A stretch of DNA of 5,556 bases from an uncultured Phycisphaerales bacterium (GCA_937879825.1 CALFMQ010000397.1:1-5556); one strand, 5' to 3'. Positions 1 through 5,313 are shown, counted from the first letter of the stretch. Notes: generated by a model from the sequence alone, not told the origin. A program made the numbers and translations.

Positions 1-278
1 TTTGGAGGGTTTCGTACACTACCGCCACTTCCCTGCGAGGGGGCCGCCCGTGACGGACCCGATCCGGAGTTGCCGGAGAGGTGAGGCGCGGGCATGGGCA
101 TCCGAGGCGCGGCATGCGTGGAGGTCCAGCCCTGGGGAAGCGTTGCCGCGGTCGCGTGAGCTTGCATCGCCGGAAGGCGTGCCCGCAAACGAGCCGCGTG
201 GAGTGGTTCGTTGTTCGGGAGTCGATGGCGCTGAGGAGCGCCGAGAGCAAGCAGGAGCAGTCTCACCAGACGCACGAT
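1..278. other. Leader region without a convincing gene
   Basis: I find no supportable protein gene in this stretch. One + strand frame stays open from base 2 across the tRNA to base 376, but it has no recognisable motifs and a coding frame is unlikely to run through a tRNA gene. Another + frame is open from base 1 to a TGA at 82-84 and could be the last 27 residues of an upstream gene, but its third-position G+C is well below that of the real genes here. The stretch does hold potential RNA structure: a 6-bp hairpin at 227-242 with loop GAGG, and a longer imperfect hairpin at 147-198 capped by a GGAA tetraloop. It also has an imperfect direct repeat (GAGGCGCGGGCATG at 83-96, GAGGCGCGGCATG at 104-116). 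It may be the promoter or leader region of the tRNA and following operon, although I recognise no clear -35/-10 pair. Confidence 0.5.
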
Positions 279-349
279 TGGCCCGTGGTGTAACGGTAGC
301 ACAGCTGGTTTTGGTCCAGTCGGTCAAGGTTCGAATCCTTGCGGGCCAG
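279..349 (+). tRNA. tRNA-Gln, anticodon TTG
   Basis: A complete 71-base cloverleaf can be drawn. The acceptor stem TGGCCCG (279-285) pairs with CGGGCCA (342-348), and G349 is the discriminator. The D-arm is GTG/CAC (288-290, 300-302) around a loop with GG. The anticodon stem GCTGG/CCAGT (304-308, 316-320) contains one G-U pair, and its 7-base loop places TTG at 311-313. The variable loop has 4 bases. The T-arm CAAGG/CCTTG (325-329, 337-341) encloses TTCGAAT. Anticodon TTG decodes CAA and CAG as glutamine. The weak U1-A72 first pair and G73 are typical tRNA-Gln identity features. CCA is not encoded and would be added after transcription. The tRNA lies only 38 bases upstream of the glmU-like gene with no terminator between them, so it could be the first cistron of the same transcript, released by RNase P and 3' processing. 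Confidence 0.97.
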
Positions 350-387
350 TTTTCCTTCGGTGCTGATGGTGCGTAGAGCGGCACGCG

Positions 388-1188
388 ATGAAGTCCTTGT
401 CTGCGATCATCCTGGCGGCTGGGAAGGGGAAACGCCTCGGCGGGACGGCGCCGAAGGTTGCGCGCGAGGTGTTCGGCAAGCCGATGGTGCGCTGGGTGGT
501 TGATGCGTGCGTTGAAGCGGGGTGCGGGCGTGTCGTGATCGTTGTGGGGCACGGGCGGGAGGATGTCGAGTCGATACGAGAGGGGGAAGGCTCGGGCGGG
601 ACGACGATCGAGTTTGCAGCGCAGGACGAGCAGCTGGGCACGGGGCACGCGGTGCAGTGCGCGGAGGGCTTTTTCTCGAAGGAGAAGAGCGAGGGCGGGC
701 ACGCGGTGCTGGTGCTGGCGGGCGATGGGCCGCTGATTCGGGCCTCGACGCTCCGGGCGCTGGCGGATCGGCATGTTGTGACGGATGCGTCGGCGACGCT
801 GGCGACGAGCGTGATTGATGATCCGACGGGGTACGGGCGGATCGTTCGCGACGAGAAGGGGCGGTTCAAGGCGATCGTGGAGGAGAAGAACGCGACGGAT
901 GAGCAGCGGGCGATTCGGGAGGTCAACCCGAGTTACTACTGCTTTGATGTGCGTTCGCTCTTTGAGGCGCTCAAGGCGGTGCGTCGCGATCCGGTGGGGG
1001 GCGAGTTTTATCTGACGGATGTTCCGGCGCTGATGCTTGCGGGTGGCAGGCGTGTCGAGGTGATCGACGCGGTGCCGGCGGTGGATGTGCTTTCGATCAA
1101 CACGCCCGAGCAGCTGATGGAAGTTGATGAGTTGCTGCGGGTCCGGGCCGAGTCGCGAGCGACTCCGAACGCGGGAGCGGGTCGATGA
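388..1188 (+). CDS. glmU: GlmU-type UDP-GlcNAc pyrophosphorylase, single domain
   Basis: This 266-residue cytoplasmic protein matches the N-terminal uridyltransferase half of GlmU. That half joins UTP and GlcNAc-1-phosphate to give UDP-GlcNAc, the precursor of peptidoglycan and lipopolysaccharide. Visible motifs, in order, are the nucleotide-binding loop LAAGKGKRLGG (9-19) with K23 of the PK motif, QLGTGHAV (82-89), the metal-binding aspartate in AGDGPLI (D113), GYGRIVRD (148-155), VEEKNATDEQ (164-173, E165), EVN (N180), EFYLTD (206-211) and INTPEQL (N238). These correspond to the E. coli substrate and Mg-binding positions. The chain ends just after this domain, with no left-handed beta-helix hexapeptide repeats, so the GlmU acetyltransferase half (about 200 residues) is missing. 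The stop overlaps the prs start as ATGA. The Shine-Dalgarno before ATG 388 is weak. Specificity for GlcNAc-1-P rather than another sugar phosphate is inferred from the motifs. Confidence 0.88.
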   Translation: MKSLSAIILAAGKGKRLGGTAPKVAREVFGKPMVRWVVDACVEAGCGRVVIVVGHGREDVESIREGEGSGGTTIEFAAQDEQLGTGHAVQCAEGFFSKEKSEGGHAVLVLAGDGPLIRASTLRALADRHVVTDASATLATSVIDDPTGYGRIVRDEKGRFKAIVEEKNATDEQRAIREVNPSYYCFDVRSLFEALKAVRRDPVGGEFYLTDVPALMLAGGRRVEVIDAVPAVDVLSINTPEQLMEVDELLRVRAESRATPNAGAGR

Positions 1189-2171
1189 GCATCGACGAGA
1201 CTGCGAACGGGATCAAGGTGTTCTGCGGTCGTCACTCGATCGGGCTCGCGGAGCAGATGTGCGAGCACCTCGGGTTGCCGCTGGGCAAGGCGCGGACGGA
1301 GGTGTTCCCGGACAGCGAGTTGATCGTGCATCTGGAAGAGGATGTGCGCGGGCGGGACTGCTTCGTCGTGCTGTCGACGTGCCGGCCGGTGAACGACAAC
1401 CTGATGGAGTTGTTGATTTTCGGCGACTCGCTGATGCGCGCCAGCGCGAAGCGGATCACGGCGGTGATCCCGTACTTCGGATACGCGCGGCAGGACCGGA
1501 AGGAGCGGGGGCGGACGCCGATCACGGCGAAGCTGGTCGCGAACCTGGTGACGAAGGCGGGCTTCGATCGCGTGCTGGCGCTCGACCTTCACGCGGCGCA
1601 GATCCAGGGGTTCTTCGATCTGCCGGTGGACCATCTGGCGGCGGCGCCGGTGTTCCATGAGTACTTCGAGTCGCATCGTTCGGAGATGAGCGATCTGGTG
1701 GTGGTGAGCCCGGACGTGGGCAACGTGAAGATGGCCAACATGTACGCCGAGATCCTGAACGGGGATCTGGCGATCATCGATAAGCGTCGGTTGTCGGGTG
1801 ACCATGTCGTGACGGCGAACATGGTGGGGGATGTGGAGGGGAAGACTGTCCTGATGGTGGACGACATCATCTCGACGGGCGGCACGGTGTGCGAGGCGGC
1901 GAAGATCGTGATGAAGAACGGCGCGCGGCGAGTGATCGTCGCGGCGACGCACGCGGTCATGGCGGGGCCGGCGGCGGCGCGGCTCGCGGAGGCGCCGATC
2001 GAGAAGGTTGTCGTGACGAACACGATTCCGGCGGACGGACGGTTCGAGCCGATCCGCGACAAGCTCGAGGTTTTGTGCGTCGGCAAGCTGTTGGCCGACG
2101 CGATTCACCATATTCACTTCAACAAGTCTGTCAGCGCGCTGTTCCGGCGCGTGTGGCAATCCAAGCGATAA
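1185..2171 (+). CDS. prs: Ribose-phosphate pyrophosphokinase (PRPP synthetase)
   Basis: The enzyme transfers pyrophosphate from ATP to ribose 5-phosphate, giving PRPP for purine, pyrimidine, histidine, tryptophan and NAD synthesis. It acts in the cytosol, usually as a hexamer. At 328 residues it is close to the 310-320 usual for class I enzymes, with about 8 extra residues at the N-terminus. Motifs seen are FPDSE (41-45), the catalytic flexible-loop segment YARQDRKERGR (100-110) followed by TPITAKLVANL, DLHAAQIQGFFDLPVDHL (134-151), VVSPDVGN (173-180), DKRR (199-202, catalytic lysine K200) and the PRPP-binding loop VDDIISTGGT (225-234). The FPDSE motif has Ser44 where a glycine (DGE) is common, a mild variation. 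The ATG start overlaps the upstream stop as ATGA, with a GGGAG-like ribosome site inside the preceding coding region, so translation is probably coupled. Pairing with glmU is common in bacteria; both act in nucleotide or nucleotide-sugar supply. Confidence 0.97.
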   Translation: MSIDETANGIKVFCGRHSIGLAEQMCEHLGLPLGKARTEVFPDSELIVHLEEDVRGRDCFVVLSTCRPVNDNLMELLIFGDSLMRASAKRITAVIPYFGYARQDRKERGRTPITAKLVANLVTKAGFDRVLALDLHAAQIQGFFDLPVDHLAAAPVFHEYFESHRSEMSDLVVVSPDVGNVKMANMYAEILNGDLAIIDKRRLSGDHVVTANMVGDVEGKTVLMVDDIISTGGTVCEAAKIVMKNGARRVIVAATHAVMAGPAAARLAEAPIEKVVVTNTIPADGRFEPIRDKLEVLCVGKLLADAIHHIHFNKSVSALFRRVWQSKR

Positions 2172-2179
2172 CCATATGA

Positions 2180-2198
2180 GCGCGTCGAGAAGACGCGC
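2180..2198 (+). other. GC-rich hairpin in the prs-rplY gap
   Basis: GCGCGTC (2180-2186) pairs perfectly with GACGCGC (2192-2198) around the loop GAGAA. No T-run follows, so it does not look like an intrinsic terminator. It lies 5 bases before the rplY Shine-Dalgarno GGAG (2204-2207). The same core CGCGTC...GAAGACGCG recurs in the pth-rpsF gap. A role in mRNA processing, stability or translation control is possible but inferred only. Confidence 0.6.
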
Positions 2199-2217
2199 GA
2201 TTCGGAGATGATGAGTC

Positions 2218-2865
2218 ATGCAGACATCACACACATTGAATGCTCGGAAGCGTGAGCGGATCGGTTCGCGGTACGCGGCGCGTGAGCGGGCGGCGGGCCG
2301 TCTGCCCGCGGTGATCTACGGGCACGGGGTGGACCCGCTCCACATCAGCCTGGACGCCAAGGAGGCGCTGCGCTACTTCCACGACGGCGAGCGCGTGTTC
2401 GCGTTGGCGGTGGACGGCGGCAAGGGCGACGAGACGGTGCTGCTCAAGGAGTTGCAGTTCGACTACCTGGGCACGAATGTCGTTCACGCGGACCTGATGC
2501 GTGTCGATCTCAACGAGGAGATCGAGGCGTCGGTGCACATCAACTTCGTCGGCGAGGCGCCGGGCCTGAAGTCTGCGGGCGCGATCCTCACGCATCCGTA
2601 CACGGCGCTGACGATCAAGTGCACGGTCGCGGCGCTCCCGGACCACATCGATGTTGACGTGAGCAAGCTGAATGTGGGTGACTCGCTGCACGCGCGTGAC
2701 ATCGCGCTTCCGGCGGGCATCGAGCTGGCGATGGACGAGGACACCGTGATCGCGGCGATCTCGATGGTGAAGGAAGCCGCCGAGACGGGCGAGGCGGCGG
2801 AGGGCGCCGAGAGCGCGGAGCCCGTGGTGATCACGGAGAAGAAGCAGGAAGACAAGGGCCAGTGA
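2218..2865 (+). CDS. rplY: Large ribosomal subunit protein L25 (CTC family)
   Basis: L25/CTC binds 5S rRNA in the central protuberance of the 50S subunit. The N-terminal L25 beta-barrel domain spans about residues 4-95, with the conserved segment RAAGRLPAVIYGHG (24-37) and DPLHISLDAKEALRYF (39-54). It continues into a C-terminal beta domain of the TL5/CTC type, about 100-185, including NFVGEAPGLKSAGAIL (109-124) and PDHIDVDVSKLNVGDSL (141-157). The last 30 or so residues are a charged, low-complexity tail rich in Glu, Ala and Lys. At 215 residues this is the long CTC form, not the 94-residue E. coli form. The chosen ATG has GGAG at 2204-2207 with 10 bases of spacing. The stop overlaps the pth GTG start. 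Placement just before pth is a widespread bacterial arrangement and supports the call. Confidence 0.95.
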   Translation: MQTSHTLNARKRERIGSRYAARERAAGRLPAVIYGHGVDPLHISLDAKEALRYFHDGERVFALAVDGGKGDETVLLKELQFDYLGTNVVHADLMRVDLNEEIEASVHINFVGEAPGLKSAGAILTHPYTALTIKCTVAALPDHIDVDVSKLNVGDSLHARDIALPAGIELAMDEDTVIAAISMVKEAAETGEAAEGAESAEPVVITEKKQEDKGQ

Positions 2866-3491
2866 AGTTGATCGTCGGTTTGGGCAATCCCGGTGCGGAG
2901 TACGCGCGGACGCGTCACAACGCGGGCTTCATGGCGGTGGACCGCCTGAAGGACCGGTACGCGCCGGGGGCGATGGCGCGCTCGAAGTTCGGCGGCCTGG
3001 CGGTGGAGGCGGTTGTGCCTCCGGCGGCGGGCGGTCGGGGGGAGGGCGCGGCGTCGGAGGAGAAGTGCGTGCTGCTCAAGCCGATGACTTACATGAACCT
3101 CTCGGGGCAGAGCGTCGGGGAGGCGGTTCGCTTCTACAAGCTCAACCCGGAGGAGGACGTCTTCGTTCTGGTGGACGATGTGTCGCTCCCGTGCGGCAAG
3201 GTGCGCGTCCGGGCGATGGGTTCGGCGGGTGGTCACAACGGGCTGGCGGATATCGAGCGTGTGCTGGGGACGCGCCGGTACGGTCGGTGCCGGGTCGGGA
3301 TCGATGCGCCTCCCGCCGTGATCCCGCAGAAGGACTACGTGCTGGGCAGGTTCACGGACGAGCAGATGTCGGTGATGGAAGGTGCGCTGGATCGCGCGTG
3401 CGATGCGGCGCGGGTGTGGGCGACGCGGGGCATTACCGCGGCGATGAATCGGTTCAATGCGGATGAGCCCGAGGGCGCATCCGAGGAATAG
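2862..3491 (+). CDS. pth: Peptidyl-tRNA hydrolase
   Basis: Pth cleaves the ester bond of peptidyl-tRNAs that drop off stalled ribosomes, recycling tRNA in the cytosol. The 209-residue protein carries the family active site: N9 in VGLGNPG (5-11), catalytic H19 in TRHNAGF (17-23), N79 in KPMTYMNLSG (73-82), D105 in VDDVSLPCGKVR (104-115) and N126 in GSAGGHNGL (120-128). It is longer than the 194-residue E. coli enzyme mainly through a Gly/Ala/Glu-rich insertion at about residues 53-67, between the beta strand and the KCVLLKPMTYMN segment. The start is GTG, overlapping the rplY stop as GTGA, with AGGAAG at 2846-2851 inside the end of rplY giving 10 bases of spacing. Translational coupling to rplY is therefore likely. 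All catalytic residues are present, so it should be active. Confidence 0.96.
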   Translation: MKLIVGLGNPGAEYARTRHNAGFMAVDRLKDRYAPGAMARSKFGGLAVEAVVPPAAGGRGEGAASEEKCVLLKPMTYMNLSGQSVGEAVRFYKLNPEEDVFVLVDDVSLPCGKVRVRAMGSAGGHNGLADIERVLGTRRYGRCRVGIDAPPAVIPQKDYVLGRFTDEQMSVMEGALDRACDAARVWATRGITAAMNRFNADEPEGASEE

Positions 3492-3555
3492 GACAACAAC
3501 GCCGGAAACGCGTCGGCGAAGACGCGGGCGGATCGTAAGGAAAGGCAGATCAGTT
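3492..3555 (+). promoter_or_regulatory. rpsF leader with bulged hairpin, possible S6:S18-type control site
   Basis: The gap between pth and rpsF can fold as CGCC (3500-3503) with GGCG (3527-3530), then a 5-base bulge GGAAA, then CGCGTC (3509-3514) with GACGCG (3521-3526) around the loop GGCGAA. The Shine-Dalgarno region AAGGAAAGG (3537-3545) follows. Many bacteria regulate rpsF with an S6:S18-binding leader that has a conserved CCG beside an internal loop. A CCG (3502-3504) sits at the bulge here, which is compatible with that but far from proof. The upper stem repeats the one before rplY. Confidence 0.35.
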
Positions 3556-4044
3556 ATGGCAAAGAGCAAGGGTCGGTCGAGCTGCTACGAGGGTATGTGG
3601 ATCGTGGCGCAGAACCGGATGGCGGAGCTGAGCGACGCGATCGCGTTCATTCGGCACACGATCGAGCGTCACGGCGGCGAGGTGATCGCGCTGCGGAAGT
3701 GGGACGAGCGTCGCTTCGCCTACGAGATGGGCAAGAGCAAGCGCGGGTTCTACATCCTGACCTACTTCAGGTGTGACCCGACGGGCATCGCCGCGATCGA
3801 TCGTGACGCGAATCTCTCGGAGTTGGTTCTGCGCCAGATGATTCTCAAGGCGGACCACCTGAGCGAGGACGAGATGCGCGTGGCGGATGCTGCGGGCGAG
3901 TTGGAGGTCGAGGCGAAGATGCGGCGCGAGCGTGAGCTCGAGCGTGCGGCCTCGGCGAACGAGGTGACGATCAAGTCGGCGGATGACGACGATGACGATC
4001 GTGACACGTCGGATGAGGAAGAGGAAGCCGAAGCGTCCGCGTGA
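3556..4044 (+). CDS. rpsF: Small ribosomal subunit protein S6
   Basis: S6 binds the central domain of 16S rRNA with S18 during 30S assembly. The 162-residue product has the S6 ferredoxin-like domain from about residue 10 to 103: YEGMWIV (11-17), KWDERRFAYEMGKSKRGFY (48-66) with ILTYF after it, and a LVLRQMILK segment (90-98). About 60 residues then follow that ordinary S6 lacks: a charged helix-like stretch rich in Arg, Glu and Ala, then an acidic tail with six Asp in a row (143-148) and EEEE (154-157). An acidic C-terminal extension also occurs in E. coli, where RimK adds glutamates. The start at ATG 3556 is preferred because AAGGAAAGG lies just upstream; an in-frame ATG at 3457 would overlap pth by 35 bases and add an unrelated arginine-rich peptide. 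Confidence 0.95.
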   Translation: MAKSKGRSSCYEGMWIVAQNRMAELSDAIAFIRHTIERHGGEVIALRKWDERRFAYEMGKSKRGFYILTYFRCDPTGIAAIDRDANLSELVLRQMILKADHLSEDEMRVADAAGELEVEAKMRRERELERAASANEVTIKSADDDDDDRDTSDEEEEAEASA

Positions 4045-4076
4045 GCGGGCGATGGGACGAACGATGACCACCTGGG

Positions 4077-4101
4077 GTCGCATCGCCGGGAGGCGGGCGA
4101 C
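4077..4101 (+). other. Hairpin abutting the ssb Shine-Dalgarno
   Basis: GTCGC (4077-4081) pairs with GCGAC (4097-4101), and after a small internal loop CGCC (4084-4087) pairs with GGCG (4092-4095) around a GGGA tetraloop of GNRA type. The hairpin ends immediately before the ssb Shine-Dalgarno GGAAGGAG (4102-4109). A competing pairing exists: GGCGATG (4048-4054) with CATCGCC (4081-4087). The two folds cannot form together, which leaves room for a switch, but GC-rich sequence makes chance pairing common. Confidence 0.5.
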
Positions 4102-4115
4102 GGAAGGAGTCGGAC

Positions 4116-4568
4116 ATGGCTGGTAGTTACAATAAAGTCATCCTGATGGGGAACCTGACGCGCGATCCGGAGTTGCGTCACCTGCCGAACTCGAACACGG
4201 CGGTGTGCACGCTCGGGCTGGCGGTGAATCGCCGGTTCCGCACGGCGGACGGCGAGAATCGCGAGGAGACGACCTTCGTCGATTGCGAGGCGTTCGGGCG
4301 CACGGCGGAGGTGCTGAGCCAGTACCTCAAGAAGGGTCGTCCGGTGATGCTGGAGGGGCGTCTTCGCCTGGACCAGTGGCAGGACAAGGACGGCGGGAAC
4401 CGTTCGAAGCTCAAGGTGGTCGTCGAGGGCTTCCAGTTCGTTGACAGCAAGTCGGATGGCGGGGGCGGCGGCAACGGCGGCAATGGCGGCGGGCGGCGCG
4501 GCGAGAGCGGCGGCGGATCGCGGCAGCCGGCGTACGAGCCGATCGGAGATGACGATATCCCGTTCTGA
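4116..4568 (+). CDS. ssb: Single-stranded DNA-binding protein
   Basis: SSB coats single-stranded DNA during replication, recombination and repair, and recruits partner enzymes through its C-terminal tip. The 150-residue protein has an N-terminal OB fold (about 5-110) starting SYNKVILMGNLTRDPELR (4-21), with aromatic residues F54, F60 and W88 at the positions E. coli SSB uses to stack on DNA bases (E. coli has Trp at 54). A glycine-rich flexible linker follows at 115-134, interrupted by RRGE, and the chain ends with the canonical acidic tip DDDIPF (145-150). Length and layout are normal for a homotetrameric bacterial SSB. It has the best ribosome site in the window, GGAAGGAG at 4102-4109 with 6 bases of spacing, which suggests efficient translation. 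Its place after rpsF is the common bacterial arrangement. Confidence 0.98.
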   Translation: MAGSYNKVILMGNLTRDPELRHLPNSNTAVCTLGLAVNRRFRTADGENREETTFVDCEAFGRTAEVLSQYLKKGRPVMLEGRLRLDQWQDKDGGNRSKLKVVVEGFQFVDSKSDGGGGGNGGNGGGRRGESGGGSRQPAYEPIGDDDIPF

Positions 4569-4597
4569 TTCGCGGGACGGGTTTGCGTGATGACGCT

Positions 4598-4618
4598 GGG
4601 GCCGCGTTGTGCGGCTCC
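4598..4618 (+). other. Hairpin in the ssb-rplI gap
   Basis: GGGGCCGC (4598-4605) pairs with GCGGCTCC (4611-4618), with one G-U pair, around the loop GTTGT. The following bases TGAACTTTCAG contain only three consecutive T, so termination would be weak at best. The rplI Shine-Dalgarno AAAGGA (4638-4643) is 19 bases further on. It may act as a partial attenuator, processing site or stabiliser; this is inference. Confidence 0.5.
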
Positions 4619-4650
4619 TGAACTTTCAGACAGACAGAAAGGACAGCGAG

Positions 4651-5211
4651 ATGTCGAAGAATGTTGAAGTATTGCTCCTGGACACGGTCGAGGGGCTCGG
4701 GATTGTCGGGGATGTGGTTCACGTCCGCTCGGGGTATGCGCGGAACTTCCTGCTGCCCCGCGAACTGGCGACCTCCCCGAACGAGGACCTGATCAAGCAG
4801 TTGGCGGCGCGTCGCGCCGAGGCGGAGAAGCAGCTCGCCGAGCAGCGGAAATCGCGCGAGGCGATGGTCTCGAAGCTGGACGGCATCGAGATCACGCTGC
4901 AGCGGTCGTGCAATGACGCGGGCCTGCTGTACGGATCGGTGACGCAGCAGGACATCGCCGAGGCGCTGAGTTCGCAGGGGCTGGACGTCCGCCCGCGCGA
5001 CGTTCGCCTGGCGCAGACGATCAAGCGGATCGACTCTTACGAGGTGACGATCCGGCCGGAGTCTGATCTGGCGGCGACGATCAAGGTGTGGGTTGTGGCG
5101 GACCGCGACCTCGATCTCGGCGAGGACCGCAAGGAGATCGAGTTCGACGAGGAAGGGAACCCGATCGAGAAGGGCGAGAAGGCCGAAGCGCCCGCCAAGA
5201 AGGACGCCTGA
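4651..5211 (+). CDS. rplI: Large ribosomal subunit protein L9
   Basis: L9 binds 23S rRNA near the L1 stalk base and helps reading-frame maintenance. The 186-residue protein shows the N-terminal RNA-binding domain (about 4-45) with VEVLLLDTVEGLGIVGDVV (5-23) and the signature GYARNFLLPR (28-37). A long charged connecting helix follows at about 46-76, then the C-terminal domain, about 77-150, with GLLYGSVT (91-98) and DVRLAQTIKRIDSYEV (117-132). A charged Glu/Lys/Ala tail of about 35 residues follows, where E. coli L9 stops near 149. The start at ATG 4651 fits the family N-terminus and has AAAGGA at 4638-4643, 7 bases away. An in-frame GTG/TTG-type start near 4609 would lie inside the intergenic hairpin and add unrelated residues. 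It is the last gene of the operon. Confidence 0.96.
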   Translation: MSKNVEVLLLDTVEGLGIVGDVVHVRSGYARNFLLPRELATSPNEDLIKQLAARRAEAEKQLAEQRKSREAMVSKLDGIEITLQRSCNDAGLLYGSVTQQDIAEALSSQGLDVRPRDVRLAQTIKRIDSYEVTIRPESDLAATIKVWVVADRDLDLGEDRKEIEFDEEGNPIEKGEKAEAPAKKDA

Positions 5212-5251
5212 TCCCGCGAGGATCGGGTGATTCTGAAGTTGGTTCATGAGA

Positions 5252-5280
5252 AAGGGGCGTGGCTCGATGCCACGCCCCTT
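5252..5280. terminator. Bidirectional intrinsic terminator
   Basis: AAGGGGCGTGGC (5252-5263) pairs perfectly over 12 bp with GCCACGCCCCTT (5269-5280) around the loop TCGAT. It lies 40 bases after the rplI stop and 33 bases after the - strand stop, between convergent genes. Reading + the stem ends in TT followed by ATTCG; reading - it ends in TT followed by TCTC. The T tracts are short, but the symmetric A/T ends suit termination in both directions. Confidence 0.85.
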
Positions 5281-5313
5281 ATTCGTTGGCGGGTTGTCGT
5301 CGCCCCGGGGTGA

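Noticed and set aside
147..198. Signal recognition particle RNA, suggested by a GGAA-capped hairpin
   Set aside because: The flanking bases lack the conserved SRP internal-loop sequences (such as GGTCAGG and AGCAGCC), so only the tetraloop matches.
227..242. Intrinsic terminator before the tRNA
   Set aside because: The 6-bp stem is followed by GAGAGC and no T-run.
2..376. Open + strand frame of 124 codons covering the start of the window
   Set aside because: It runs through the whole tRNA-Gln gene, has no known motif and its residues are arginine-rich in the way of random GC-rich frames.
1008..2234. 408-codon - strand frame opposite prs
   Set aside because: It is antisense to a clear prs gene, dominated by Arg, His, Asp and Leu, with no domain motif; long antisense frames are expected in high-GC3 DNA.
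3457..3555. Upstream in-frame start for rpsF
   Set aside because: It overlaps the end of pth, adds an arginine-rich peptide unlike S6, and the start at 3556 has a good Shine-Dalgarno.
2484..3569. 361-codon - strand frame opposite rplY and pth
   Set aside because: Antisense to two well-supported genes, with low-complexity Arg/His content and no recognisable motif.
4609..4650. Upstream in-frame start for rplI
   Set aside because: It lies inside the intergenic hairpin and adds 14 residues not seen in L9; the start at 4651 has its own ribosome site.
4411..5247. 278-codon - strand frame opposite rplI and the end of ssb
   Set aside because: Antisense shadow of rplI with no motif, and it would overlap convincing ribosome sites and an operon junction.
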